Under the pieces are notes generated by a model that was not told the origin of the DNA, ran no database searches, and was given only the letters and a program-made list of their open reading frames with translations. A stretch of 60,807 bases of DNA, from NCBI GenBank assembly GCA_902778935.1, contig CACYZT010000011.1:1-60807 (forward strand), read 5' to 3'. The translations under genes were made by a program, and so were the position numbers. Within the stretch, counting starts at the first letter, position 1. Each line of letters starts with the position of its first letter. Source of the DNA: an uncultured Bacteroidales bacterium. Its GTDB lineage: Bacteria > Bacteroidota > Bacteroidia > Bacteroidales > Paludibacteraceae. Positions 15,350 to 23,643 of the stretch are shown here, piece by piece.

Positions 15350-16921
15350 TTAATTCAGGGTTAGAGGAATAGGCGACAAGCGAATCTCCTTGCCATCCGG
15401 TCCTTTCGCACGGATATCCGTGATAATAACGGAGTTACCCGGTTTGAGTTTACCAAGACGGTCGAGCTGTTCACGAGTGAACTTATTTCCACGGGACTCC
15501 AGATAAACGCCATTGATGTTAGCGCGGAATCCGGATATTTGGAACGGCAGGTCAAGCAGACCGTCGGGACCGTAGGAAGCGATAACGGTTGCGCCGGCGT
15601 TCAGCAATGCGCTACGCGGAATAGCCTTCTCACCGTTGTACTCGTTCTCACCCGATTTGAAGTAAGCACCCGGTCTCGGCAATGCCTTAACGCGATATTC
15701 CCTGCTTCCCATCGGTTGCATCTTTCCATCGAGTTCAGCGGTTACGGAGATAGTTACGCTCTTCGAACCGTCACCCGGCTTGATAATCCACAGTCCGCCC
15801 TGCTGACGAACAGCAGCACCGTTGACGTTCACTTTAACCTTATCGTTTGCAACACCCGGTACGGAGATAGAGAACTTATTGTCATATCCGCGATACATGA
15901 TGTTGAGGTCGGTATTGGAAATCGTCACAGCCGGTTCACCTACACTATACTCACTCGAGAAGGGGAGGTTCTCCATCTCGCCTGTTGAAGGATTCTGGTA
16001 TGCAATCCAACCGGAATATTTGCGCAGACCTGTACCCGAAGCGGCTACTTCGTAGATACCCTGGTCGTTGATGCGCTGACCTTCTACATAGTACTCCGGA
16101 CGCTGGGTTGAGTCAACGGCAGCCAAGATAATCTGTGCCGAGTACTTACCGCCACGAATCACATAATTCGAATTCGGAATCACGTACGCGTTCAGTTTAT
16201 TCACGCGCAGGTCACCTGCGTCCGTGCGATCCATGAGGTATTGAATCAACTGGCTCTCAGTAGCGCGAACATCATTCTGCATCTTGGTCAGAATGGTTAT
16301 CGATGCGCCAACAGGCATACCGTCGAAGATAGCTATTTCCCAATCGCAGGAGTCTTTCTCGTGCGCATTCCATCCACGCTCGGTAGCGAAGTTCTGGAGG
16401 ATAGCGTTTCGCAACTCGGCATCCTGGTCAGCCAGGTCAGCCGCATAGTCACGATAGTAAGCCACTACCTCTTTGAGAATCAGACCGTTACCTTCGTTGA
16501 TGGCATATTGCGCCGTAACGTCCAAGTTATCGTTTGCCTCAATATGTCTTGTAGGATCTACACCTTGCTCTTTCAGCGCAGCCACTTTCTTCTTACCATC
16601 CGCCAAGATAGCGATATGCTCCTTGAAATCCTGGATGTAGTTATAGAGCGAATCCGCACGTACTTGCACCTCATTTGCTTTTTCAAACCACTCTTGCGTT
16701 TTCTCAGGGTTGTCTGCGTTAGCAGCCTTGAAATCGTTATAGAGTTTCTCGTTACGAGTATTCGAAGCAGCGATAGAGGAGTGCAGGCTATTATCCACCA
16801 ATGCAAAACCACTGAGGATATCCGTACTTACGTTCAACGCCAACATGGCGGTGAGCACCAAGTACATCATACCAATCATTTTTTGTCTCGGGGTTTCCGG
16901 ACAGTTTTTTGCTCCACTCAT
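15350..16921 (-). CDS. gldM: Type IX secretion/gliding motor protein GldM (PorM)
   Basis: A 523-residue protein: a short cytoplasmic start, one membrane helix near residues 15-35 (MIGMMYLVLTAMLALNVS), then a long periplasmic part with helical bundle and beta domains ending in a Ser/Pro/Leu-rich C-terminus. The membrane helix contributes to proton-driven rotation with GldL, and the periplasmic rod contacts the GldKN ring. The usual length is about 515-525. Confidence 0.96.
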   Translation of the reverse strand: MSGAKNCPETPRQKMIGMMYLVLTAMLALNVSTDILSGFALVDNSLHSSIAASNTRNEKLYNDFKAANADNPEKTQEWFEKANEVQVRADSLYNYIQDFKEHIAILADGKKKVAALKEQGVDPTRHIEANDNLDVTAQYAINEGNGLILKEVVAYYRDYAADLADQDAELRNAILQNFATERGWNAHEKDSCDWEIAIFDGMPVGASITILTKMQNDVRATESQLIQYLMDRTDAGDLRVNKLNAYVIPNSNYVIRGGKYSAQIILAAVDSTQRPEYYVEGQRINDQGIYEVAASGTGLRKYSGWIAYQNPSTGEMENLPFSSEYSVGEPAVTISNTDLNIMYRGYDNKFSISVPGVANDKVKVNVNGAAVRQQGGLWIIKPGDGSKSVTISVTAELDGKMQPMGSREYRVKALPRPGAYFKSGENEYNGEKAIPRSALLNAGATVIASYGPDGLLDLPFQISGFRANINGVYLESRGNKFTREQLDRLGKLKPGNSVIITDIRAKGPDGKEIRLSPIPLTLN

Positions 16922-16952
16922 TGCTGAAGTGTTTTAATGTTTATAGTTAGAC

Positions 16953-17861
16953 TTATGCCAGTGCGTTCAGCATGTTACCATAGATACTGTTGAGGTCAGC
17001 CACCTGTTTCTGGAGCTGCTTAGCACCCTTAGCGAACTCAACCTGAGCCTGCGAAGCTTCCTTAGCGGCAGCTGCAGCTTCTTTCTGAGCCTCGGTCTGC
17101 GCGTTAACGGCTTGGAGTTGGAGCTCGTAAACCGAATTGAGAGCAGCAATACCCTTGCCTACTTTCTCAACGCCGGCCTTGTAAGCCTTCGTCTCCTCTG
17201 CCACTTGCTGCATGTCTGCACTCACTTTAGCATAGCTGTCTGCGAGGGTAGCAGTAGCTGCGCTATAGCCGTCAGCAGCCGTTCCGGCAGCGGTCAACTT
17301 CGTTGCATAAGTCTCGGTAGCAGCCTCAGCAGCAGCCATTTTCTCTCCGAGTTTAGCACCCGACAGAGCCACTTTGTTCAGTTCGCTCAACTGCGAAGCG
17401 GTCTTAGCCAGGTCATTGATACCTTCTTTCAGGTTCTCAAAGTCTTCTTCTCTGAGCATCGGAGCCTTAGCACCTGTGGTCTCGCCATTCGGCAAAATCG
17501 TTTGCGGTCCTTCTGCCACACCGGCACCCAACAGCGTAGGACGCGGTTGTTTGGATTTCTCCTCGAGCAGTTCGGGTTTAGCACCGTACTCCAGCAGTTG
17601 CGGGAAGACATTCTCCCAGTGGAACTCAGGATGCGGTTTTTCCAATGTACCGATAAGGAACAGGAAAGACTCGGTAAACATACCTACCATCAGCACCGAA
17701 CTTGCACCGGGCCAGTGAAGAATCTTAAACAGCGCACCGATAATAACGACGGATGCACCTGCCGAATAAATGATGTTAACAACATTCTTTCCTTGGTACG
17801 AATCATACCAATGTTTGAATCTTGCGTAAAGACCTTGCTTTGCAGCTTTTTCTGTAGCCAT
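16953..17861 (-). CDS. gldL: Type IX secretion/gliding motor protein GldL (PorL)
   Basis: A 302-residue protein with two membrane helices within residues 28-75 (VVNIIYSAGASVVIIGALFK and LMVGMFTESFLFLIG, then GTLEKP) and a long cytoplasmic coiled coil rich in Ala, Glu, Lys and Gln. The Glu in the second helix of this family is part of the proton path; FTESF supplies it here. GldL and GldM form the inner-membrane motor. Confidence 0.95.
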   Translation of the reverse strand: MATEKAAKQGLYARFKHWYDSYQGKNVVNIIYSAGASVVIIGALFKILHWPGASSVLMVGMFTESFLFLIGTLEKPHPEFHWENVFPQLLEYGAKPELLEEKSKQPRPTLLGAGVAEGPQTILPNGETTGAKAPMLREEDFENLKEGINDLAKTASQLSELNKVALSGAKLGEKMAAAEAATETYATKLTAAGTAADGYSAATATLADSYAKVSADMQQVAEETKAYKAGVEKVGKGIAALNSVYELQLQAVNAQTEAQKEAAAAAKEASQAQVEFAKGAKQLQKQVADLNSIYGNMLNALA

Positions 17862-17900
17862 AATATTTTAATACTTTTAATTGTTTATCTATTGAAATGA

Positions 17901-19247
17901 TTATTCTCCCACATAAGCGCGAACGCAGCGGAAACCGATGTACGGACGGCTCTCATACTGATACTCGTATGTACGGACGCCACATTGCATGAAATAGCTG
18001 ATATCCTTCCAGCTACCACCTTTAACCACTTTGCGCTTGAGGATGTCCGGATCAGCCTTACGAGCCATGTAGCTATAGTCCGGGTTGAGGTCGTGGATGT
18101 ACGCATTGGCAGCACTCTGATAAGCGGAACTGGTCCACTCTGCTACGTTTCCTGCCATATCGAACAAACCGAAGTCATTCGGACGGAACTGAGCCACTTT
18201 CATCGTAGCAGTACCCGTATCATCGTTATACGCACCGCGGTACGGTTTGAAGTTAGCGAAGAAACAACCCTTTGCATCGCGTGCATAGTTGCTACCCCAT
18301 GGGTACATCGCCATCTTACGACCACCACGGGCTGCATATTCCCATTGCGCCTCGGTCGGCAGACGATACTCGTTAGCCTCTACATTCGAATTGGAATTGA
18401 ACAACTTGGTACGCCAGTTGCAGAAAGCGTGTGCCTGCTCCCATGTCACACCGACAACAGGATACTCGGCATAACCCGGGTGCTTGAAATACATGTGAAG
18501 CAGCGGGTCGTTGTACGAGAATTGGAAGTCACGCGCCCATACGAGCGTATCCGGATAAACAGAGATGATTTTCTCCGTCATCAGGTCTTTCGGCTCGCGC
18601 AAAGGACGAACAATCGTAGAGTCGCAAATCTCTCCATGCTCGTTTACCCAGAATGTATCCACACGTGCGGTAGCGCCCTTCGGGTACGTGCTGGTAGCCA
18701 CATCGAACTTGTTACGTTGCGGCAGCGCCTCGTCCATATTCACCCATTTATAGCGGTAATGGAGAGCATTGGTGTTCATCGTTCCATCGGAATAATACAT
18801 CGACTCCAGCGCATCGATCACATCTTCTTCCTTGCTCGTCCAAGGCACTTTCTTTTTCCAGTTGAGGCGGTAATTGTCCTCATCGAACTCCTCGTCTCTG
18901 GACTGAACGGCATAATCGGTCAGACCTGCCTCAACGAGGTTGGTCATAGCGATAGAGTCGCGTACCCAGTTAACGAATTGGCGGTACTCCGAGTTCGTAA
19001 TCTCGGTTTCGTCCATCCAGAAAGCATCGACAGTCACCATCACCACATTGTCCGGTTGCTCGAACACAGCCGACTGGGTGTTAGCGCCCATCATAAACGA
19101 GCCTTTCTTAATAAACAGCATACCATAAGGATTAGCCTCCTTAAAAGTAGTTGATTTGCTTGCTCCCACAAGCTCACCCGCCGGCTTGTTGCATGCAAAC
19201 ATAAGCGCCACGGCGGCAATCAACGACAAAATTTTTGTTACTTTCAT
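17901..19247 (-). CDS. gldK: Type IX secretion/gliding lipoprotein GldK (PorK)
   Basis: A 448-residue lipoprotein (lipobox Cys19 after VALMFA). The mature protein has the sulfatase-modifying-factor/FGE-like fold: FIKKGSFMMGANTQS, VDAFWMDETEITNSEYRQF, EYRLPTEAQWEYAARGG, DMAGNVAEWTSSAY, VVKGGSWKD and RPYIGFRCVRAYVGE. In GldK the FGE fold is structural, forming the periplasmic ring with GldN. First of the gldKLMN set and 2 bp downstream of the PorP gene. Confidence 0.95.
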   Translation of the reverse strand: MKVTKILSLIAAVALMFACNKPAGELVGASKSTTFKEANPYGMLFIKKGSFMMGANTQSAVFEQPDNVVMVTVDAFWMDETEITNSEYRQFVNWVRDSIAMTNLVEAGLTDYAVQSRDEEFDEDNYRLNWKKKVPWTSKEEDVIDALESMYYSDGTMNTNALHYRYKWVNMDEALPQRNKFDVATSTYPKGATARVDTFWVNEHGEICDSTIVRPLREPKDLMTEKIISVYPDTLVWARDFQFSYNDPLLHMYFKHPGYAEYPVVGVTWEQAHAFCNWRTKLFNSNSNVEANEYRLPTEAQWEYAARGGRKMAMYPWGSNYARDAKGCFFANFKPYRGAYNDDTGTATMKVAQFRPNDFGLFDMAGNVAEWTSSAYQSAANAYIHDLNPDYSYMARKADPDILKRKVVKGGSWKDISYFMQCGVRTYEYQYESRPYIGFRCVRAYVGE

Positions 19248-19249
19248 AC

Positions 19250-20221
19250 TTACAAGTATCGTATTGATTTATATTTATTCGTTCTTTTCGGCTTGAGGAT
19301 GTCAAATCCGTACGCCAGATATATCTCATGACTTCCGTAACTCTCCAGCAGCAGCTTGTTAGTCGGTAGTTCGCAACTGTAGCCCAACTGGAGTCCGGAG
19401 ATAATATCCACTCCTAATAGTATATTTACACTTCCTGCGATTCGGTATCCTAATCCCCAGCGGTAACGGTCTTTGAAATCGCACATGAGTGTCAGGTTGA
19501 CATCCCAGCTCACGAAATCACTCATTACCATTGCGCTCGGGGTTAGTACCCATTCGCGGTGATTTTTCAGCCTGAAGCGGTAACCACCGCTCACATACAT
19601 CGTTCCGACCAGCGTCACATCGGAGTGCTCATCCCATTCAATCCTCGGGCGCAACAGGTGACTGTAACTGGCTCCAACCCACCAAACGGGAGTGCAGTAG
19701 TACAATCCGAGGCCCATATCAAATTTCATACCCGATTTGCTGCCCTGGGGTATCTTCTCGTCGTTCGACTCATGATAGTCATCTCCTATCTTACTGAGAT
19801 TGACCGAGTCTCCCTTGAATCCCACATTCGCAAAACCCAAATCGATACCGGCGCTGAGGTAACCTTTACCTAATTTCTGGCGGTAGGCATATTGAACGTA
19901 CAACGCCTGGTTGGTGAACAATCCGTATCGGTCGTTCAGGAATCGGATGCCCGCTCCATGAGAGGTTTTCCCGATGACGAACGGCGAACTGAAACTGAAC
20001 CAAGTGCTCATCGGCGCATTGGAGATGTCCACATATTGCATTCGATGCACGCCGGCTACCTTCATCAAATCGCCTTCTCCCGCTGCAGCTGGATTGTATG
20101 CTGTCGGCAAAAATGTATAATGTCCAATCTGCGGATCGAACTGCGCACTCGCAGTTAACGCCAGGGCAAAAAGCCCCAAAAGCAGACTAGTATTCCTCTT
20201 CGTTAAAGAAGAAATCTTCAT
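19250..20221 (-). CDS. porP: PorP/SprF-family type IX secretion outer-membrane protein
   Basis: A 323-residue protein with a signal peptide (ALTASAQ, then FDPQIGHYTFLPTAYNPAAAG). The phrase Y-N-P-A-x-x-G is the hallmark of PorP/SprF barrel proteins, followed by alternating aromatic beta strands. PorP proteins anchor or assist export through the T9SS. The frame opens at 20263, but the ATG at 20221 directly before a Lys-rich signal peptide is preferred. It overlaps the 3' end of the DUF2795 gene, implying translational coupling. Confidence 0.92.
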   Translation of the reverse strand: MKISSLTKRNTSLLLGLFALALTASAQFDPQIGHYTFLPTAYNPAAAGEGDLMKVAGVHRMQYVDISNAPMSTWFSFSSPFVIGKTSHGAGIRFLNDRYGLFTNQALYVQYAYRQKLGKGYLSAGIDLGFANVGFKGDSVNLSKIGDDYHESNDEKIPQGSKSGMKFDMGLGLYYCTPVWWVGASYSHLLRPRIEWDEHSDVTLVGTMYVSGGYRFRLKNHREWVLTPSAMVMSDFVSWDVNLTLMCDFKDRYRWGLGYRIAGSVNILLGVDIISGLQLGYSCELPTNKLLLESYGSHEIYLAYGFDILKPKRTNKYKSIRYL

Positions 20222-20414
20222 CCTGTGTAGGATATTCCGGCCATATATCCAAAATGCTCTCATACTGCTCCTCGTCTTCGTCCTCCAACTCTTGCAAGTT
20301 CTCTATTACTTCAGCCGGAGCGCCTATACGGTTAGCGTAATCAAGCAATTCATCCTTCGTTGCCGGCCATGGAGCATCGTCCAATTTCGAAGCCAATTCA
20401 AGTGTCCAATACAT
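20187..20414 (-). CDS. DUF2795 small acidic protein
   Basis: A 75-residue, strongly acidic protein starting MYWTLELASKLDDAPWPATK and containing LLDYANRIGAPAEVIENLQEL, the DUF2795 signature. The C-terminal third is nearly all Glu, Asp and aromatics. Found in Bacteroidota; function unknown. It is the first gene after the promoter at 20493-20524 and therefore leads the T9SS operon. Confidence 0.9.
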   Translation of the reverse strand: MYWTLELASKLDDAPWPATKDELLDYANRIGAPAEVIENLQELEDEDEEQYESILDIWPEYPTQDEDFFFNEEEY

Positions 20415-20492
20415 TGTTTTATACTTTAACTTAATGAGTATAATCCATTACAAAACCGACCCAAAATGGGCATAGTGTTTCAAAATATCGTG

Positions 20493-20524
20493 CAAAAGTA
20501 GTAAAAAAGTTCGAAACATGCAAA
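20493..20524 (-). promoter_or_regulatory. Promoter of the DUF2795-porP-gldKLMN run
   Basis: Minus strand: TTTG (20524-20521), 20 bp, TACTTTTG (20500-20493), giving a leader of about 70 nt. It is the only recognised promoter ahead of the long co-directional run that ends with the DUF4886 gene. Confidence 0.75.
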
Positions 20525-20597
20525 TATTTTTTACAATATTTTACATTTTTCGCCATTTTTTACACATTTCGACGATTTTTTGCACTCTTTTGTGACC

Positions 20598-21119
20598 TTA
20601 TTTACTCCAAACGGCTTCGATTTCGCCCTTTTGAGCCCCGCTCCAACGAGCGAACACAAACAAATAATCACTCAACCGATTTATCCATTTGAGAGCGGTT
20701 TCGTCAGCATGTGCTTCGATCATTCTTCGCTCGGCTCTACGGCATATTGTCCGGCACACATGACAGCGACAAACGACTTCTCCACCGGCTGGCAGAACGA
20801 ACGCCCGCAAGGGCGGAACGACGGCTTGCATCTCATCGATCCATCGCTCAAGTTGCGACACATCTTCCGCAGTAATCCATTCTCCCGGAGCGGCACTCAA
20901 CCATGCTCCGAGATTAAAAAGTTTGTTTTGAATCCATGCCAACTGGTCATTTTCAATTTTCAACTTTTCATTTTCAATTTCTGCTCTCAGCAGACCTATC
21001 CAGCTGTTGAGTTCATCGACAGTTCCGTACGCTTCGATGCGCACATCCGTTTTCGCTACACGCTCTCCGCTGGCGAGCGAAGTAGTTCCTTTGTCTCCGG
21101 TCTTCGTGTATATAGCCAT
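20598..21119 (-). CDS. Cob(I)yrinic acid a,c-diamide adenosyltransferase, PduO type
   Basis: A 173-residue PduO-type ATP:cob(I)alamin adenosyltransferase: IYTKTGDKGTTSLASGERV (ATP-binding start), IEAYGTVDELNSWIG, and C-R-T-I-C-R-R-A-E-R followed by LNRLSD-like INRLSDYLFVFAR. It makes adenosylcobalamin, needed by enzymes such as methylmalonyl-CoA mutase. A run of TTTTCA words in the DNA (near 20949-20980) encodes IENEKLKIENDQL in the loop after the second motif and may be a short-period repeat taken into the coding sequence. Confidence 0.93.
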   Translation of the reverse strand: MAIYTKTGDKGTTSLASGERVAKTDVRIEAYGTVDELNSWIGLLRAEIENEKLKIENDQLAWIQNKLFNLGAWLSAAPGEWITAEDVSQLERWIDEMQAVVPPLRAFVLPAGGEVVCRCHVCRTICRRAERRMIEAHADETALKWINRLSDYLFVFARWSGAQKGEIEAVWSK

Positions 21120-21138
21120 AATTCTTAATCTTTGATTC

Positions 21139-21774
21139 TTAATTTGTAATTCGCACCCGGTAATGGCGTTTGAGATAGTGTTTGTCCACGAACAGCAATC
21201 CTGCGTAGAAACAATCGATGCTCGATGTTACGCGCTTATCTGCTTTCAGAACCCGCCATGCTTGCTGTGCCTCGTCCGATTCGTAAAGGCCGTCTATCAC
21301 CAGCACTCCTTTCTCCATAAGGCGGGGAAGGAGAAAATCCGCCATTTTGAGCAGTTGTTCCTGCGAAAAACCGTCATGTATATACGCCACGTCGATTTGT
21401 TGTTCGCGCGCGTATATATATAAGGAGTCCTCACGGGTAACGGTTACTCGGTTTCGGCTATCGGGCCGTTGCAAGTATTCGGTTAGAACGCTTTTCTCTC
21501 CCACTTCGAGGATGTCAAGCGGCCGTTTCAGATGCTGTGTCATGAAATTGACAATACGAAACATCATGCGTCCTTTTGTCCGTTCGTCCTTCGTCAACCG
21601 CCCGTGTGTCCGCTCTATCTCTCCGAACGCATAGAACGAATTTTCATCTCTCAGCACAAAGCGAACAAGATGGAACAGATAGGGCGAGTGAATGGCTTCG
21701 CCTGTCGTGTTCCAAGCCGTCAAAACATGCTTAAAATGCAACCAAAAGTGATATAAACGTCCCGTTTTGCGCAT
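21139..21774 (-). CDS. O-methyltransferase-like protein of unknown substrate
   Basis: A 211-residue protein. The N-terminus (LYHFWLHFKHVLTAWNTTGE, then HSPYLFHLVRF) matches a Bacteroidota family annotated as class I SAM methyltransferases. The glycine loop is reduced (LDILEVGEKSVL), while DVAYIHDGFSQEQLL and KGVLVIDGLYES keep the O-methyltransferase pattern, so SAM binding is uncertain. The frame opens at 21813, but that would start upstream of the -7 box. The ATG at 21774 lies 9 bp after the -7 box and gives the family-like N-terminus, which makes the mRNA nearly leaderless. Confidence 0.72.
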   Translation of the reverse strand: MRKTGRLYHFWLHFKHVLTAWNTTGEAIHSPYLFHLVRFVLRDENSFYAFGEIERTHGRLTKDERTKGRMMFRIVNFMTQHLKRPLDILEVGEKSVLTEYLQRPDSRNRVTVTREDSLYIYAREQQIDVAYIHDGFSQEQLLKMADFLLPRLMEKGVLVIDGLYESDEAQQAWRVLKADKRVTSSIDCFYAGLLFVDKHYLKRHYRVRITN

Positions 21775-21782
21775 AATCGCTG

Positions 21783-21814
21783 CAAAATTACTAAAATATT
21801 TGCATATATGCAAA
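21783..21814 (-). promoter_or_regulatory. Promoter of the methyltransferase-like gene
   Basis: Minus strand: TTTG (21814-21811), 20 bp, TAATTTTG (21790-21783). The -33 element lies in a perfect 16-bp palindrome, TTTGCATATATGCAAA (21799-21814). The coding ATG follows after 8 bp. Confidence 0.75.
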
Positions 21815-21840
21815 AAAATAGTAAAATTTAATCGTTTTTA

Positions 21841-21872
21841 CTTGCGTAAATAGAAAAATTTTACTAATTTTG
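21841..21872 (+). promoter_or_regulatory. Promoter of the SpmAB-like gene, apparently leaderless
   Basis: CTTG (21841-21844), 20 bp, TAATTTTG (21865-21872). Only four bases (CACC) separate the -7 box from the ATG at 21877, so the transcript would start at or next to the start codon. Divergent from the previous promoter. Confidence 0.75.
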
Positions 21873-21876
21873 CACC

Positions 21877-23112
21877 ATGATTTTGAATTATATTTGGATT
21901 TCGCTTATTTTGCTTGCAGTCCTAATGGGTCTGGTCCAAGCAATTTGCTACGGGAATGTGGATATTTTTTCGGCTATCCTCAATTCCACTTTCGATAGTG
22001 CCAAAACGGGTTTCGAACTCTCCCTTGGTTTGACAGGCGTGCTGGCGCTGTGGATGGGAATCATGAAAATAGGAGAGCAAGCCGGCGCGGTCAATACGCT
22101 CGGCAAAGCTATCAACCCGTTCTTCAGCCGTATTTTCCCGGAGATACCGAAAGGGCATCCTGTTTTCGGCTCCATGCTGATGAATATAGCGGCTAACATG
22201 CTTGGTCTGGACAATGCCGCTACCCCGATGGGACTCAAAGCGATGGGCGAGTTGCAGGAACTGAACAAGGACAAGACAAAGGCCTCCAACGCCATGATTA
22301 TGTTCGTCGTTCTCGGAGCAAGCGGATTAACGCTCATCCCGACCACTATCATGGCTTATCGTGCGCAACTCGGCGCAGCCAATCCTGCCGATGTATTCCT
22401 GCCGATTCTTATCGCTACCTACGTGGCTACGCTGGTAGGACTGATTTGCGTTTGTATAGCGCAGAAAATCAAGATGAAAGACCCGGTCGTATTAAGCACG
22501 CTCATCGGTCTGACGGCATTGGTAGGCTTGCTCGTATGGGGTGCAAGCCGTTTGGACCCGCACACGCTCTCCGTCCTTTCCGCAGCCATAGCAGCCATCC
22601 TGCTGTTAGGCGTCATTTGCTGGTTCGTCATACAGGCTATGTGCAAGGGCATCAATGTCTATGACGCCTTCATAGATGGAGCCAAAGGCGGTTTCCAGAC
22701 AGCCATAGGCATCATTCCTTATCTGATTGCCATCCTCGTAGCGGTAGGAATGTTCCGCGCATCGGGTGCAATGGGCCTGCTGGAACAAGGTATCGCGTGG
22801 TGTTTTGCCGCTTGCGGCATCAATCCCGACTTGGCGGGAGCTGTTCCCACAGCACTCATGAAACCGCTCAGCGGTAGCGGAGCACGCGGACTGATGCTCG
22901 AAGCCATGACCACCTACGGAGCAGACAGCCTGGTGGGAAGACTTTGCTGCATCCTGCAAGGAACAACGGACACAACGTTTTATGTGCTTGCCGTCTATTT
23001 CGGAAGTGTGAATATCAAAGACACACGCCACGCCGTAGCCTGCTGCCTCTTGGCAGACTTAGCCGGAGCCATAGCCGCTTTCGCTATCGCACCGATATTC
23101 TTTGCTTCCTAA
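21877..23112 (+). CDS. SpmA/SpmB fusion, nucleoside-recognition (Gate) domain membrane protein
   Basis: A 411-residue membrane protein. Residues 1-200 match SpmA (ALWMGIMKIGEQAG, NIAANMLGLDNAATP, GASGLTLIPTT) and residues about 210-411 match SpmB (DGAKGGFQTAIGIIPYLIAI, LMKPLSGSGARGLM). Each half carries a Gate-type domain. In sporulating Firmicutes the two are separate spore dehydration proteins. Here there is no sporulation context, and the fused form is common in Bacteroidota, so a transport or permeability role is more likely. Start fixed by the promoter immediately upstream. Confidence 0.88.
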   Translation: MILNYIWISLILLAVLMGLVQAICYGNVDIFSAILNSTFDSAKTGFELSLGLTGVLALWMGIMKIGEQAGAVNTLGKAINPFFSRIFPEIPKGHPVFGSMLMNIAANMLGLDNAATPMGLKAMGELQELNKDKTKASNAMIMFVVLGASGLTLIPTTIMAYRAQLGAANPADVFLPILIATYVATLVGLICVCIAQKIKMKDPVVLSTLIGLTALVGLLVWGASRLDPHTLSVLSAAIAAILLLGVICWFVIQAMCKGINVYDAFIDGAKGGFQTAIGIIPYLIAILVAVGMFRASGAMGLLEQGIAWCFAACGINPDLAGAVPTALMKPLSGSGARGLMLEAMTTYGADSLVGRLCCILQGTTDTTFYVLAVYFGSVNIKDTRHAVACCLLADLAGAIAAFAIAPIFFAS

Positions 23113-23113
23113 A

Positions 23114-23157
23114 GCATAACATAAGCATAAGATAAGCATAACATAAGCATAATATAA
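23114..23157. repeat. 11-bp tandem repeat, four units, upstream of ybeY
   Basis: Units GCATAACATAA, GCATAAGATAA, GCATAACATAA, GCATAATATAA. It fills most of the gap between the SpmAB-like gene and ybeY. Confidence 0.9.
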
Positions 23158-23167
23158 GCGTTACATC

Positions 23168-23581
23168 ATGCTGACGTACACGACAGATAGTATTGAGATG
23201 CCTGCGCTCGATGAGCGCAAGGTGACGAGGTGGATTAAGGCGGTAGCGGCGGAATATGGGTTCGCCGTGGGAAATATCAATTATATCTTCTGCTCCGACG
23301 AGCGGGAATTGGAAGTCAACCGTCAGTTCCTCGGGCATGACTACTACACCGATATCATCACGTTCGACTACTCCACGCCTTCGGTGCTCAACGGCGATAT
23401 CTTCATCTCGCTGGACACCGTGCGCTCCAATGCCGAGCAACTCAACATCTCCTTTGATGCCGAACTTCTCCGCATCCTCATCCACGGCGTGCTCCATCTC
23501 ACGGGCCAAGGAGACAAAACGCCCGAAACGAAAGCCAAGATGACAGCCAAAGAAGAAAAAGCACTTGCTAAATGGTCATAA
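23168..23581 (+). CDS. ybeY: Endoribonuclease YbeY, 16S rRNA maturation factor
   Basis: A 137-residue YbeY. The zinc site is ILIHGVLHLTGQGD: two His plus a third ligand that is Asp, as is usual in Bacteroidota. Upstream strands INYIFCSDERELEVNRQFLGHDYYTDIITFDY are typical (shown here only as landmarks at residues about 40-75). YbeY participates in 16S rRNA 3'-end processing and ribosome quality control. Starts 55 bp after the SpmAB-like gene. Confidence 0.95.
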   Translation: MLTYTTDSIEMPALDERKVTRWIKAVAAEYGFAVGNINYIFCSDERELEVNRQFLGHDYYTDIITFDYSTPSVLNGDIFISLDTVRSNAEQLNISFDAELLRILIHGVLHLTGQGDKTPETKAKMTAKEEKALAKWS

Positions 23582-23593
23582 ACGCAAAGACTG

Positions 23594-23625
23594 CTTGCTT
23601 ATATCCAAACGAAGCAGAACCTTTG
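23594..23625 (+). promoter_or_regulatory. Promoter of the pectate lyase gene
   Basis: CTTG (23594-23597), 20 bp, AACCTTTG (23618-23625; one mismatch to TAnnTTTG). The ATG follows 18 bp later. Confidence 0.6.
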
Positions 23626-23643
23626 CAACAATATAAATAAGGT

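Noticed and set aside
17985-19154. A 389-codon open frame antisense to gldK
   Set aside because: Shadow of gldK; no recognisable protein motifs.
14390-19247. Gliding motility
   Set aside because: The gldKLMN set is the T9SS core and occurs in non-gliding Bacteroidales; no gliding adhesin genes are present here.
21877-23112. Sporulation gene
   Set aside because: SpmA/SpmB homology does not imply sporulation in Bacteroidota; no other spore genes are seen.
23491-23520. Defective zinc site in YbeY (third His replaced)
   Set aside because: Asp at this position is, as I know it, the normal Bacteroidota variant.
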